Origin: Caldilineales bacterium
GTDB taxonomy: Bacteria > Chloroflexota > Anaerolineae > J102
Assembly: GCA_024102915.1 (NCBI GenBank)
Contig: JAGFJG010000157.1
Location: 1-64,000, forward strand
Length of the DNA: 64,000 nt
Direction: 5' to 3'
The notes below the pieces were generated by a model. That model saw nothing but the letters and a program-made list of their open reading frames with translations. It made no database searches and was not told the DNA's origin. The position numbers and the translations under genes are program-made. This document shows, piece after piece, positions 42,511 through 50,049 of this stretch (the stretch's first letter is position 1; every line of letters starts with the position of its first letter).

Positions 42511-42538
42511 GAACATTGATGATTGAAGATTGACATGA
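42511..42538 (+). repeat. Single heptad array before the anti-sigma gene
   Basis: Units GAACATT, GATGATT, GAAGATT, GACATGA (42511-42538), the same family as the array at 21064. No inverted partner is seen. The array spans the anti-sigma ATG at 42535 and may act as its leader. Confidence 0.65.
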
Positions 42539-43245
42539 ACGATCCATACGCCGCCATCCTGCGTGCACTGCTAGAAGAGCCGCTTTCGCCGGCCTGTCGC
42601 CAGTGCCGCGACGATCTCTATGCCTATGCCGACGCGTTGGCGGATGGCGAGGATGCTAATGCCCGTTATCCGCTTGTGCGCCAGCACATCGACGAATGCG
42701 CGGCCTGTCGGGAAGCCTTTGCGGAGCTAATAACCTTGTTCGAGATGGAGCGGGATGGAAATCTGGCGACGCCGCCCGTGCCAGCTCGTTTCGATTACGC
42801 TTACCTGCCTGCTCCCAATACCCAGGCTAAACCTGTCTCTCGCTTCTGGCGACTGGATGAATTGGGGCGACTGGTCATTCAATTCTCGGCCGACCTGCTG
42901 CAAAGCTGGCAATCGCCCGCCCTACAGCCCGCCTATCTTAAGTCCGGGCAACCGGCCCCGATCTTCGAGGCGGAGATCGACGAGGGATTGGATGATCTGT
43001 CCGTCGCCATCGATGTCAAACCGCAGCGCCAGGACCCCGCCCTGCTCGATATCTCGGTCGGCGTCGATGTGCCCAGCCGTGGGGGTTGGCCCAACTTGGG
43101 CGGAATCGAAGTCCTGCTCAAGCGCGATGAGACCATCGTCGCACGCGAGTGGACCGACGCGTTCGGACAGATCGTTTTTTCACATGTGCCCCGATCGGAT
43201 GTCAACGACCTGATCCTTATCGTTACCCCGCCCGACCCGAACTGA
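42535..43245 (+). CDS. Zinc anti-sigma (ZAS)-like protein
   Basis: A 236-residue protein whose N-terminal part has the HxxxCxxC anti-sigma zinc motif HIDECAACREAF (residues about 46-57), preceded by a CRQC pair near residue 20, so it is a likely inhibitor of the sigma factor upstream. It has no membrane segment, unlike many anti-sigma factors. The C-terminal half (residues 140-236) is a beta-rich domain (SVAIDVKPQRQDPALLD, then REWTDAFGQIVFSHVP) that resembles a carboxypeptidase-regulatory-like fold. A cytosolic anti-sigma would be reachable by the neighbouring CHAT protease. Its 3' end overlaps the convergent CHAT gene by 23 bases. I chose ATG 42535. Confidence 0.8.
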   Translation: MNDPYAAILRALLEEPLSPACRQCRDDLYAYADALADGEDANARYPLVRQHIDECAACREAFAELITLFEMERDGNLATPPVPARFDYAYLPAPNTQAKPVSRFWRLDELGRLVIQFSADLLQSWQSPALQPAYLKSGQPAPIFEAEIDEGLDDLSVAIDVKPQRQDPALLDISVGVDVPSRGGWPNLGGIEVLLKRDETIVAREWTDAFGQIVFSHVPRSDVNDLILIVTPPDPN

Positions 43246-45376
43246 AAATAACAAAAGGCGCCCAGAAAAATGGATCGGCGAAGCGCCCTTCGTCCCGTTC
43301 TCGCAGACGAGTTTGCGCCTTTCGCAAAGCTTGGGCATACTCACAGCCGGACATCACTTCGGTATAAAATTCCTGCATCAGCAATTGCGTCGAGCGCTCA
43401 TCCACCCGCCATTGTGTGGCGACCACGGCGCTGGCCCCGGCCAGCATGAACGCCCGTACCAGCCCCATCAGTTCATCCCCGCGGCGCACCCGGCTTAGCC
43501 CGCTCTCGCAGGCGCTCAGCGTCACCAGCTCGGCATTCAGTCTCAGGTTCGAGATCACTTCCTGGGCGGTAAGAATCTCGTCCGGGCTGAGCACGAGGGC
43601 CGAGTTCAGTGGGTCGGACGGGTCGAAGTAGCCGTGGCATGAAAAATGCAGCCAGCGAAAATCGCCCGCCTTGGCCAGAAGTCGTTGCTTTTTCGAGCCA
43701 TCACCGGTGATCGATTCGCCGCCTGTCAACGCCGCAATCGCCCTGGCCTCTCCCTCGGCAAAGTGAAGCTGATCGATGCCGCTGCCATTGTAGCCCAGCG
43801 CTAACAGGCCAGCACCCTTTCTCCTGACAGGTTCTGCTTTCAGGAATAAAGCCGAAGCGCTGGGACCGAACACCAGATCCGGCCCAGACTCCCGCAGAAA
43901 CGGCTGGCCATCCCCGGCCAGCAATGCCGCAAAAGGCGTATAGTGCAGCGGCCCATGCGGGATAATTATCAAACGATGTTTCCCCCTGCACAGGTCGGAA
44001 ATCGACTCGACCAGTTTTTCATAGAGTGCACTGAGCACGCGACGCGACAGGAATTGCCGCTCGACTGCGCCCCCCAGCCGCGCCGGCAGCAGGTCATTCG
44101 GCGATAATCCGGCATCGACGACCCGCAAATCATCCTTCGTGACGGCGAAGATGAGCGTGCGGGCTGCCGGGAATTGCACCCGCAGCGCGGCTTGCGTCCT
44201 GCCCCGGTCGCTGGCCTCCACCACCCCCGTGGTGAAATACTCGACCAGGAGCGTGTCCTGCGGCAACCTGGCCTGCACCTCAGCCAAAGAGAGCGGCCTC
44301 ATGGCCGATTCACGCTCCAGTTCGGGCGAACCCGCAGCCAGTAGATCGAGAAAAGCCCGCGAGCGCGCCCGTTCCACCAGATCGAAAGCCTTTTGCGGTT
44401 GCCCGACCTCCAGACAAAGTAGGATTGCGTGATCGAAGGTCTGCCTAGCGATGGCCAGATATCCGGCCCGGGCCGACTCGGTGGAGAAGCCCTCCCGCAT
44501 GGCCTCGATGCAGTTGATGGCCAGATCGAAATCAGACATCGCCGCCGCCATGTCGCCCACCCGTTTGGAGAGCAAAGCCCGATCAGACAGCAACTCGACT
44601 TCGAAGACCTTGTAGCCGCACTCCCGGAACAGCGCCAGCGCTTCGGAATAGGCGGCGAATGCATCGTCCGTGTACTCCGCACCCATGTGGTGATAGGCGA
44701 TGCCGATCTGGTGCAGCGGAACCGCCACCCGGCAACGATAGCCTAATCCTTCAGTGATGCGCTTGTGTTGGCGATAGGCGGCGATGGCTTCATCCCAACG
44801 ATGCATGGCCTGGAAAACATTGCCTCGCGAGCTCCATGTCATCGACCTCAGACTGATGATCTCGGTCGTTTGTTCCGCCGCATCGAGCACGACCAGCGCC
44901 TCTTCCGTAGCTTCCAACGCTTCCGCCAGCACGCTTTCGCCGAACTCGCCATGCAGATAGCCCTCGTAGCGAGCGATGGCGACATAGCGCAAGGTCATGG
45001 CGATATCGACCGGCAGATTGAGTTCCCGAAAGATCGGCAGGCTTTGGCGACAAAACGCCAGCGATTCGAGCCAGCGATCCTGCTGGGCGCAGATCACGGC
45101 CAGGGCGAGTTGCGTGCGGGCCAGCAACAACGGCATGGTCGCATCATTCGCCGCCAGGGCTTTGCGAAACAGGCGTTCGGACTCACCCCAGTCTTCACGC
45201 TCTTCCGTGACCAAAATGCCCTCGAACAGATAGCTCCAACCCAGATAGCGCGGGTCATGCCCGGCGAATTGGCATAATTCGGCCAGAATGGCTGACCCCC
45301 TGACCACGCGTTCATCCTGGTCGGATTCGTTGAACGTGCGATAAAAGGCTTCGACCAGTTCGTCGCCTTTGTTCAT
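43223..45376 (-). CDS. TPR-CHAT caspase-like protease
   Basis: A 717-residue protein with TPR-type repeats over residues about 30-340 and a C-terminal CHAT (caspase-like) domain over 420-717. The catalytic dyad is visible: His581 in LHFSCHGYFD and Cys623 in LSACESG, each in the family-typical setting (IIIPHGPLHYTPFAAL and VVATQWRVDE also present). TPR-CHAT proteins in bacteria are activated by signal partners and cut a protein target. AAAGGA precedes ATG 45376. It converges on the anti-sigma gene with a 23-base overlap and diverges from the next gene by only 34 bases. Target and trigger are unknown. Confidence 0.9.
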   Translation of the reverse strand: MNKGDELVEAFYRTFNESDQDERVVRGSAILAELCQFAGHDPRYLGWSYLFEGILVTEEREDWGESERLFRKALAANDATMPLLLARTQLALAVICAQQDRWLESLAFCRQSLPIFRELNLPVDIAMTLRYVAIARYEGYLHGEFGESVLAEALEATEEALVVLDAAEQTTEIISLRSMTWSSRGNVFQAMHRWDEAIAAYRQHKRITEGLGYRCRVAVPLHQIGIAYHHMGAEYTDDAFAAYSEALALFRECGYKVFEVELLSDRALLSKRVGDMAAAMSDFDLAINCIEAMREGFSTESARAGYLAIARQTFDHAILLCLEVGQPQKAFDLVERARSRAFLDLLAAGSPELERESAMRPLSLAEVQARLPQDTLLVEYFTTGVVEASDRGRTQAALRVQFPAARTLIFAVTKDDLRVVDAGLSPNDLLPARLGGAVERQFLSRRVLSALYEKLVESISDLCRGKHRLIIIPHGPLHYTPFAALLAGDGQPFLRESGPDLVFGPSASALFLKAEPVRRKGAGLLALGYNGSGIDQLHFAEGEARAIAALTGGESITGDGSKKQRLLAKAGDFRWLHFSCHGYFDPSDPLNSALVLSPDEILTAQEVISNLRLNAELVTLSACESGLSRVRRGDELMGLVRAFMLAGASAVVATQWRVDERSTQLLMQEFYTEVMSGCEYAQALRKAQTRLRERDEGRFADPFFWAPFVIFSSGRAG

Positions 45377-45410
45377 TCCTTTTCTCTCACACTTTTTTCG
45401 GGAGGACGAT

Positions 45411-46202
45411 ATGTCAGATGCGCGCGGCTGGGGCGGAAAAATCAGGGCGCACGAACATTCTGCTCAATGGTCAATTACCGATCGCTACTTTGATAGCGCC
45501 CGGGACCAGGAAGGCATTTTAGAGTATGCGATCCGGCCTGTGACAGCTCAGAGTAAGAAAACACAATTGAAATCCAAAGACGGAAAATGTCGGGTGATAG
45601 TGCGATCAGATGGCTGGGGCGATGACGGTCGTAATGCAGTCGTCATGATTGTGTCAGGATATGGTGTGCCGCCAACTATGTTGGCTGCGGACGCCGCCGA
45701 AAATCTGAGCGACTTTACGGTAGGACGAGATTATTTCGTCACAGCGGATCGATATGATAAGGATCGACCTATCGGCACAAGCCAGAGCTCTGACTTTATT
45801 CCTGAGATACCACTTTACGATATCGTTCTATTCTACGACGACTATGATTTGAGCCGGGTTGGCTTGCATACATCTATTACTGCTGAGCAACTTTCTTTGT
45901 GCTATCTCGAACCAATTGTTCTCGAAAACGCGGCAGAAGATGTACTTGAAGCAAACCAATTGAGATCAGCAGCAATCCTCGGACAACAGGGTGGGTTTCT
46001 CAAATTCAAATGGAGATCGGTTGAAAGTCTTGTTCAGAATGATCCTCTTGCTGTGAATTCTGACAAAAATCTCCCCGACCTTCGGGTCGAACGTCTCCCT
46101 CAGATGCGCGCGATCATCGCTCGTAATTTACGGGTTCCGGCAACCTTTTCGTTGATGTATCATGCTGAGAGGGTTGGCGAAGATCATCATGACGCCCACT
46201 GA
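45411..46202 (+). CDS. Protein of unknown function next to CHAT protease
   Basis: A 263-residue protein starting MSDARGWGGKIRAHEHSAQW, with GGAGGA directly upstream at ribosome-site distance. It is beta-rich and has no membrane segment. Notable strings are CRVIVRSDGWGDDGRNAVVMI, FVTADRYDKDRPIGTSQ, and LYDIVLFYDDYDLSRVG. No family recognised. Its base composition is lower in GC than its neighbours. It shares a 34-base divergent gap with the CHAT gene, so the two may be regulated together. Confidence 0.75.
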   Translation: MSDARGWGGKIRAHEHSAQWSITDRYFDSARDQEGILEYAIRPVTAQSKKTQLKSKDGKCRVIVRSDGWGDDGRNAVVMIVSGYGVPPTMLAADAAENLSDFTVGRDYFVTADRYDKDRPIGTSQSSDFIPEIPLYDIVLFYDDYDLSRVGLHTSITAEQLSLCYLEPIVLENAAEDVLEANQLRSAAILGQQGGFLKFKWRSVESLVQNDPLAVNSDKNLPDLRVERLPQMRAIIARNLRVPATFSLMYHAERVGEDHHDAH

Positions 46203-46258
46203 CATCGAAGCGAAAACTCAGACGATTTTCGGTAATCGGCGCCTGGCGTCGAAAAACG

Positions 46259-46294
46259 AACGTGATGCGTGAGATGTTGTTCACGCATCACGTT
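46259..46294. repeat. Perfect 14-base inverted repeat between convergent genes
   Basis: AACGTGATGCGTGA (46259-46272), 8-base loop, TCACGCATCACGTT (46281-46294). It can end transcription from both sides but has no long T run. Its GTGATGC/GCATCAC units resemble the short heptad pair at 25091-25125, so it may be another empty repeat element. Confidence 0.75.
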
Positions 46295-46325
46295 TCCGCA
46301 GCCAACCGAGGCCGGGGAAAACGGC

Positions 46326-47681
46326 CTACAGCACCACGCCTTCCGGGTTGTTGCCCGATTCCACAATCGCCCGGCGAACATTCACCGGTATCAACAGCGC
46401 CAGTCCTACGACGAAGAACAGGATCAGCGAGAGGATGGCGACGCGCGTGCCGCCGGTGATCTGTACAGCCACGGCGAAGACCAGGGGGCCGATCCAGGAG
46501 GTGCCGCGCTCGCTGATCTCGTAGAACGCAAAATACTCCGATTCACTGTGCCGCGGGATCATCTGCGAATAGAGCGAGCGACTGAGCGCCTGCGAGCCGC
46601 CGAGCACCAAGGCCACCGCCACGCCCAGCACGAACAACTGCCAGATTTCGTAGAGCAACGCATAGGCGCTGATCACGATGATCACCCAGACGACCAGGCT
46701 GATGATAATCGAGCGCTTGGCCCCCAGCCTGGATGCCATCCACCCGAACAGCAGCGCTCCCCCGAAGGCGACGAATTGGATCAGCAGCACCAGGATGATG
46801 AGGATTTCCTCCGGCGCGCCCAGTTCGGAGGCGGCGAAGAGGGTCGAGACCACGATTACGGTCTGGATGCCGTCGTTATAGATCAGATAGGCGATTAGAT
46901 AACGCAGAGTCTGGGGATAGAGGCTATAGATGCAGCGTAACGTGTTGCCCAGTTCCTTGAGGCTCTGCGTCAGATAGCCTTCGCCCTTGGAAAGGCGCTT
47001 GAGGGCGGGGCGCTGGCGCAGACGGCGGGCAGTAAAAAGATAGGTGAATGCCAGCCACCACAGCCCGGCGCTGGCGATGCTCAGGCGCACAGCCAGGGCC
47101 TTATCGGAGATCATTTGAATCATCACCAGATTGATCGCCAGCAGCAGGCCGCCGCCCAGATAGCCCAGCGCCCAGCCGCGTGAGCTGACTTTATCGCGGT
47201 CTTCCGGTGCGGCGATGTCGGGCAGAAAGGCATTGTAAAAGACCACGGCTGCGCCAAAGGCGAGGTTGGCGATAATGAATAGCAAACCGGCCAGCAGCAC
47301 AGCGCCGTTACTGCCTAGCACGACCAGATCGGGCTGGATGATGAAGAGCAAAATGGTCGAGGCCGCGCCGATCGTGGCGAAAATCAGCAACAGCCGTTTC
47401 TTCAGGGTCGAGTAGTCTGCGATTGTGCCCAATATAGGCAGAAAAAGCACTTGCAAGACAACAGAGATCGAAACGCAGGTAGGGAAAAAGGCGTCCGGCT
47501 CGAAGTTGAAGCCGAGGAAATTGACCCCGCCCGCTCCTCTGGCGATGCTGGCCAGATAGGGGCCGAGCAGGGTGGTGACGACGGTGGTGCTAAATGCTGA
47601 GTTGGCCCAGTCGTACATCATCCAGCCGCGCACCTCGCGGCTGTTCGTTTCGACCGGGGCGGACAGTGCTGCTTCGGCCAT
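46326..47681 (-). CDS. MFS transporter, UMF1/Atg22-like
   Basis: A 451-residue membrane protein with about twelve helices. VRGWMMYDWANSAFSTTVVT near the start and LGTIADYSTLKKRLL near residue 85 are typical of the UMF1 (Atg22-like) family; GWALGYLGGGLLLAINLV occurs near 160. Family members export amino acids or similar solutes in eukaryotes; bacterial substrates are mostly unknown. I use ATG 47681 with AGGAGCC upstream. Its 3' end faces the unknown gene across a perfect hairpin. Confidence 0.9.
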   Translation of the reverse strand: MAEAALSAPVETNSREVRGWMMYDWANSAFSTTVVTTLLGPYLASIARGAGGVNFLGFNFEPDAFFPTCVSISVVLQVLFLPILGTIADYSTLKKRLLLIFATIGAASTILLFIIQPDLVVLGSNGAVLLAGLLFIIANLAFGAAVVFYNAFLPDIAAPEDRDKVSSRGWALGYLGGGLLLAINLVMIQMISDKALAVRLSIASAGLWWLAFTYLFTARRLRQRPALKRLSKGEGYLTQSLKELGNTLRCIYSLYPQTLRYLIAYLIYNDGIQTVIVVSTLFAASELGAPEEILIILVLLIQFVAFGGALLFGWMASRLGAKRSIIISLVVWVIIVISAYALLYEIWQLFVLGVAVALVLGGSQALSRSLYSQMIPRHSESEYFAFYEISERGTSWIGPLVFAVAVQITGGTRVAILSLILFFVVGLALLIPVNVRRAIVESGNNPEGVVL

Positions 47682-47908
47682 GGTTGCGGCTCCTGGTGAG
47701 GAAAGGGAGGGGTGGCGACAGAAGGGCAAATAATACGGTCGCAACGACGCTTCCACTTGACCCAATTGGGATGCGCCTGCGATGGGTGCATGATACACGT
47801 CGGAGAGATTATCCGGCAATCATGGTGCAGGAAAATTTGCGGTGGCACGGATCAGGTCGACCATAGCCGGTTTTGCCCATGCCTCTGGCCGATGATAAGA
47901 TCATCTGC

Positions 47909-48400
47909 ATGGTCGCAGCTACGCAATTCGATTCTATCAAGAGCGCCGTCTATCAGACTTTCGCCGATAATCCGCACGTGGGACTGGCCTATTTGTTTGG
48001 CTCCCGCGTTAGCGGCGGCGTCAGCACGTCCAGTGATTATGATTTTGCGATGCTCACAGATGAAAGCGCAGATTACTTATCTTTGCTCGCCGAAATCAAT
48101 CATGAATTGGTCATTGCACTCGACAACGAAAACATCGATTTGATCTCGTTGAACCATGCCGACATCGAATTGGCATATGCCGTGATCTCTCAGGGCCGAT
48201 TACTCTTCCAACGTGACCTTGTCACCCTCGTCGAGTTTGAAGCGCGCGTCCTGGGACTTTATGGCGATTATCTTCCCATCCTCCGCATGCAACAAGCCGA
48301 ACTACTTCAGGAAACAGATCATGTCACCAGAGTTCAGCGGTATCGAGAAGCGCTTAGACGAACTGAACGAACGCTTGGCGAGATTAGAGCCGCTGCGTGA
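47909..48400 (+). CDS. MntA-type minimal nucleotidyltransferase antitoxin
   Basis: A 163-residue protein with the MNT fold. GSRVSGGVSTSSDYDF (Gly31-Phe46) matches GSx10DxD exactly (Asp43, Asp45). In characterised pairs MntA transfers AMP to a Tyr of the HEPN toxin and neutralises it. The HEPN gene follows with an 80-base overlap (48321-48400) in another frame, so the two are a toxin-antitoxin unit. The start at ATG 47909 removes a 12-residue upstream extension. Confidence 0.92.
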   Translation: MVAATQFDSIKSAVYQTFADNPHVGLAYLFGSRVSGGVSTSSDYDFAMLTDESADYLSLLAEINHELVIALDNENIDLISLNHADIELAYAVISQGRLLFQRDLVTLVEFEARVLGLYGDYLPILRMQQAELLQETDHVTRVQRYREALRRTERTLGEIRAAA

Positions 48401-48749
48401 TAGGTCGGCGGACGAATTTTCGCTCGATCCCTATTTGCGAGATATTGTGGAGCGAAATCTTGAAGTCGCCGCCCAATGCTGCATCGATATCAGCCATCGC
48501 ATCATCACGCTGGAAAATGCGCAAAAGCCACGCGATTACTATGAGGCGATCTTGCGAGTGGGAGAGTTGCAGATCATACCAATTGACCTGGCGCGCCGCC
48601 TTGCGCCAGTAGCGGGCTTTCGCAATATCTTAATCCACGAGTACCTGAGCATCGATTGGGACATCGTCCACAAAAGACTACAAGATCTGGACGATTTTGC
48701 TCAGTTTGCCAAACATATAAGCTTCTGGCTCGGTCAGGTTCGCAACTGA
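48321..48749 (+). CDS. HepT-type HEPN RNase toxin
   Basis: A 142-residue DUF86/HEPN protein. The RNase motif Rx4HxY is exact: Arg101-NILI-His106-Glu-Tyr108 within GFRNILIHEYLS, and Tyr108 is the expected AMP-acceptor. The N-terminal region carries a short coiled coil (GIEKRLDELNERLARLEPL). The start ATG 48321 lies inside the mntA gene. Cells with this pair should be protected only when both proteins are made. Confidence 0.93.
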   Translation: MSPEFSGIEKRLDELNERLARLEPLRDRSADEFSLDPYLRDIVERNLEVAAQCCIDISHRIITLENAQKPRDYYEAILRVGELQIIPIDLARRLAPVAGFRNILIHEYLSIDWDIVHKRLQDLDDFAQFAKHISFWLGQVRN

Positions 48750-48771
48750 GCAGGCTCACCATCTGCCGGAT

Positions 48772-50007
48772 TTATACGTTCTCGCCCGAAATCTGACGGG
48801 GTTTTACCCAAAACCACAGCAACAAAACAGCAATCAGGGAAAGGAGGCCGCCGAACAGGAAGGGCGCTGCCGGGCCAAGCCCCGACCAGACGCCGATGCC
48901 CTGCCATAATACTCCGGCTAAAACGCTGGCCGGAAGAAGCGTGAGGCCGATGACGCCATTGTACAGGCCGAAGGCCGAGCCGCGTCGCTCTGGCTGCGGA
49001 ACCAGATCAGCCACATAGGCTTTGGCCACGCCTTCGGTCAGGGCATAATACATGCCATAAAGGGCATAGAGCAACCAATATTGCCAGGTGATTTTGGCGA
49101 CGGCAAAACCCAGATACACCAGCGTGTAAATCAACCAACCGACCGTGATCACGCGACGCCTGTCCATGCGGTCGGAAAGCGCGCCGGCCGGCCCGGCCAG
49201 CAGGGTATAAACCAGGTTGAACACGGCGATCATGCCCAGGATCATGAGCACGCTGGCCCCGGCGCTTTGGGCGCGCAACACTAGGAAGGCGTCCGAACTA
49301 TTGCCCAGCGTGAACAGGATCAACACCAGCAGGAAGCGATTGAAAGTCGGATTCAGTCCCGTCAATGAAAAACTGGGCAGGGTGGCATTGTGTGGGCGGA
49401 CGATGTCTTTCACCCACAAAACCAGGACAACGACAGCGAGCGTGGCCGGAATCAGCGACCACAGCACCACAATGCGAAAAGTTTCTGCCGCCAATTGCAC
49501 CTGCCCCGCCTGCAACCGCCAGACTATCAACATCGCCAGCAATAGACCGACGAAAGCGCCGCCGCTGTCAGCCGCACGGTGCAGACCAAAGCTGGCCCCG
49601 CGCTGTTCGGGTCGGACCGAATCGGCGATCAGGGCATCGCGTGGGGCTGTGCGAATGCCCTTGCCGACCCGATCGAGAAAACGGTAGAGGAGCACGACGG
49701 GCCAGGATTGGGCGACCAGGAGCAGGGGCATGGCCAGCGTCGATAGACTGTATCCGGCTACGGTCAAACCCTTTCGCTTCCCCAACCGATCCGACAGCCA
49801 GCCGGAATAGATTTTGACCAGGCTTGATGTCGTCTCCGCGATGCCCTCGATGATGCCGACAATGGAAATGCGCACTCCCAAAACATTCGCCAAAAAAAGG
49901 GGCAGCAAATGCACCAACATTTCGCTGGCCACATCGCGCAGGAAACTGACCAATGACAGCGCCCAGATGTTGCCGGGGAATCGACGCAGAGACTTCGCCA
50001 GATTCAT
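48772..50007 (-). CDS. MFS transporter
   Basis: A 411-residue major facilitator with about twelve helices. Residues about 65-120 have YSGWLSDRLGKRKGLTVAGY (the loop-2 D..G.R motif) and RFLDRVGKGIRTAPRDALI; the second half has LAGPAGALSDRMDRRRVITVG. The RVGKGIRTAPRDA stretch is typical of one uncharacterised bacterial MFS clade. Substrate unknown. It is on the minus strand beside the ClC gene and ends 22 bases from the HepT stop. Confidence 0.88.
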   Translation of the reverse strand: MNLAKSLRRFPGNIWALSLVSFLRDVASEMLVHLLPLFLANVLGVRISIVGIIEGIAETTSSLVKIYSGWLSDRLGKRKGLTVAGYSLSTLAMPLLLVAQSWPVVLLYRFLDRVGKGIRTAPRDALIADSVRPEQRGASFGLHRAADSGGAFVGLLLAMLIVWRLQAGQVQLAAETFRIVVLWSLIPATLAVVVLVLWVKDIVRPHNATLPSFSLTGLNPTFNRFLLVLILFTLGNSSDAFLVLRAQSAGASVLMILGMIAVFNLVYTLLAGPAGALSDRMDRRRVITVGWLIYTLVYLGFAVAKITWQYWLLYALYGMYYALTEGVAKAYVADLVPQPERRGSAFGLYNGVIGLTLLPASVLAGVLWQGIGVWSGLGPAAPFLFGGLLSLIAVLLLWFWVKPRQISGENV

Positions 50008-50049
50008 AGGTTACTCATGCCGCGCACGCCCCCCACGATTCGCTATGAC

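Noticed and set aside
41305-46202. Type III-E CRISPR locus, suggested by the TPR-CHAT protein
   Set aside because: No Cas effector, no repeat-spacer array and no Csx30-like protein; only the logic of the parts is similar.
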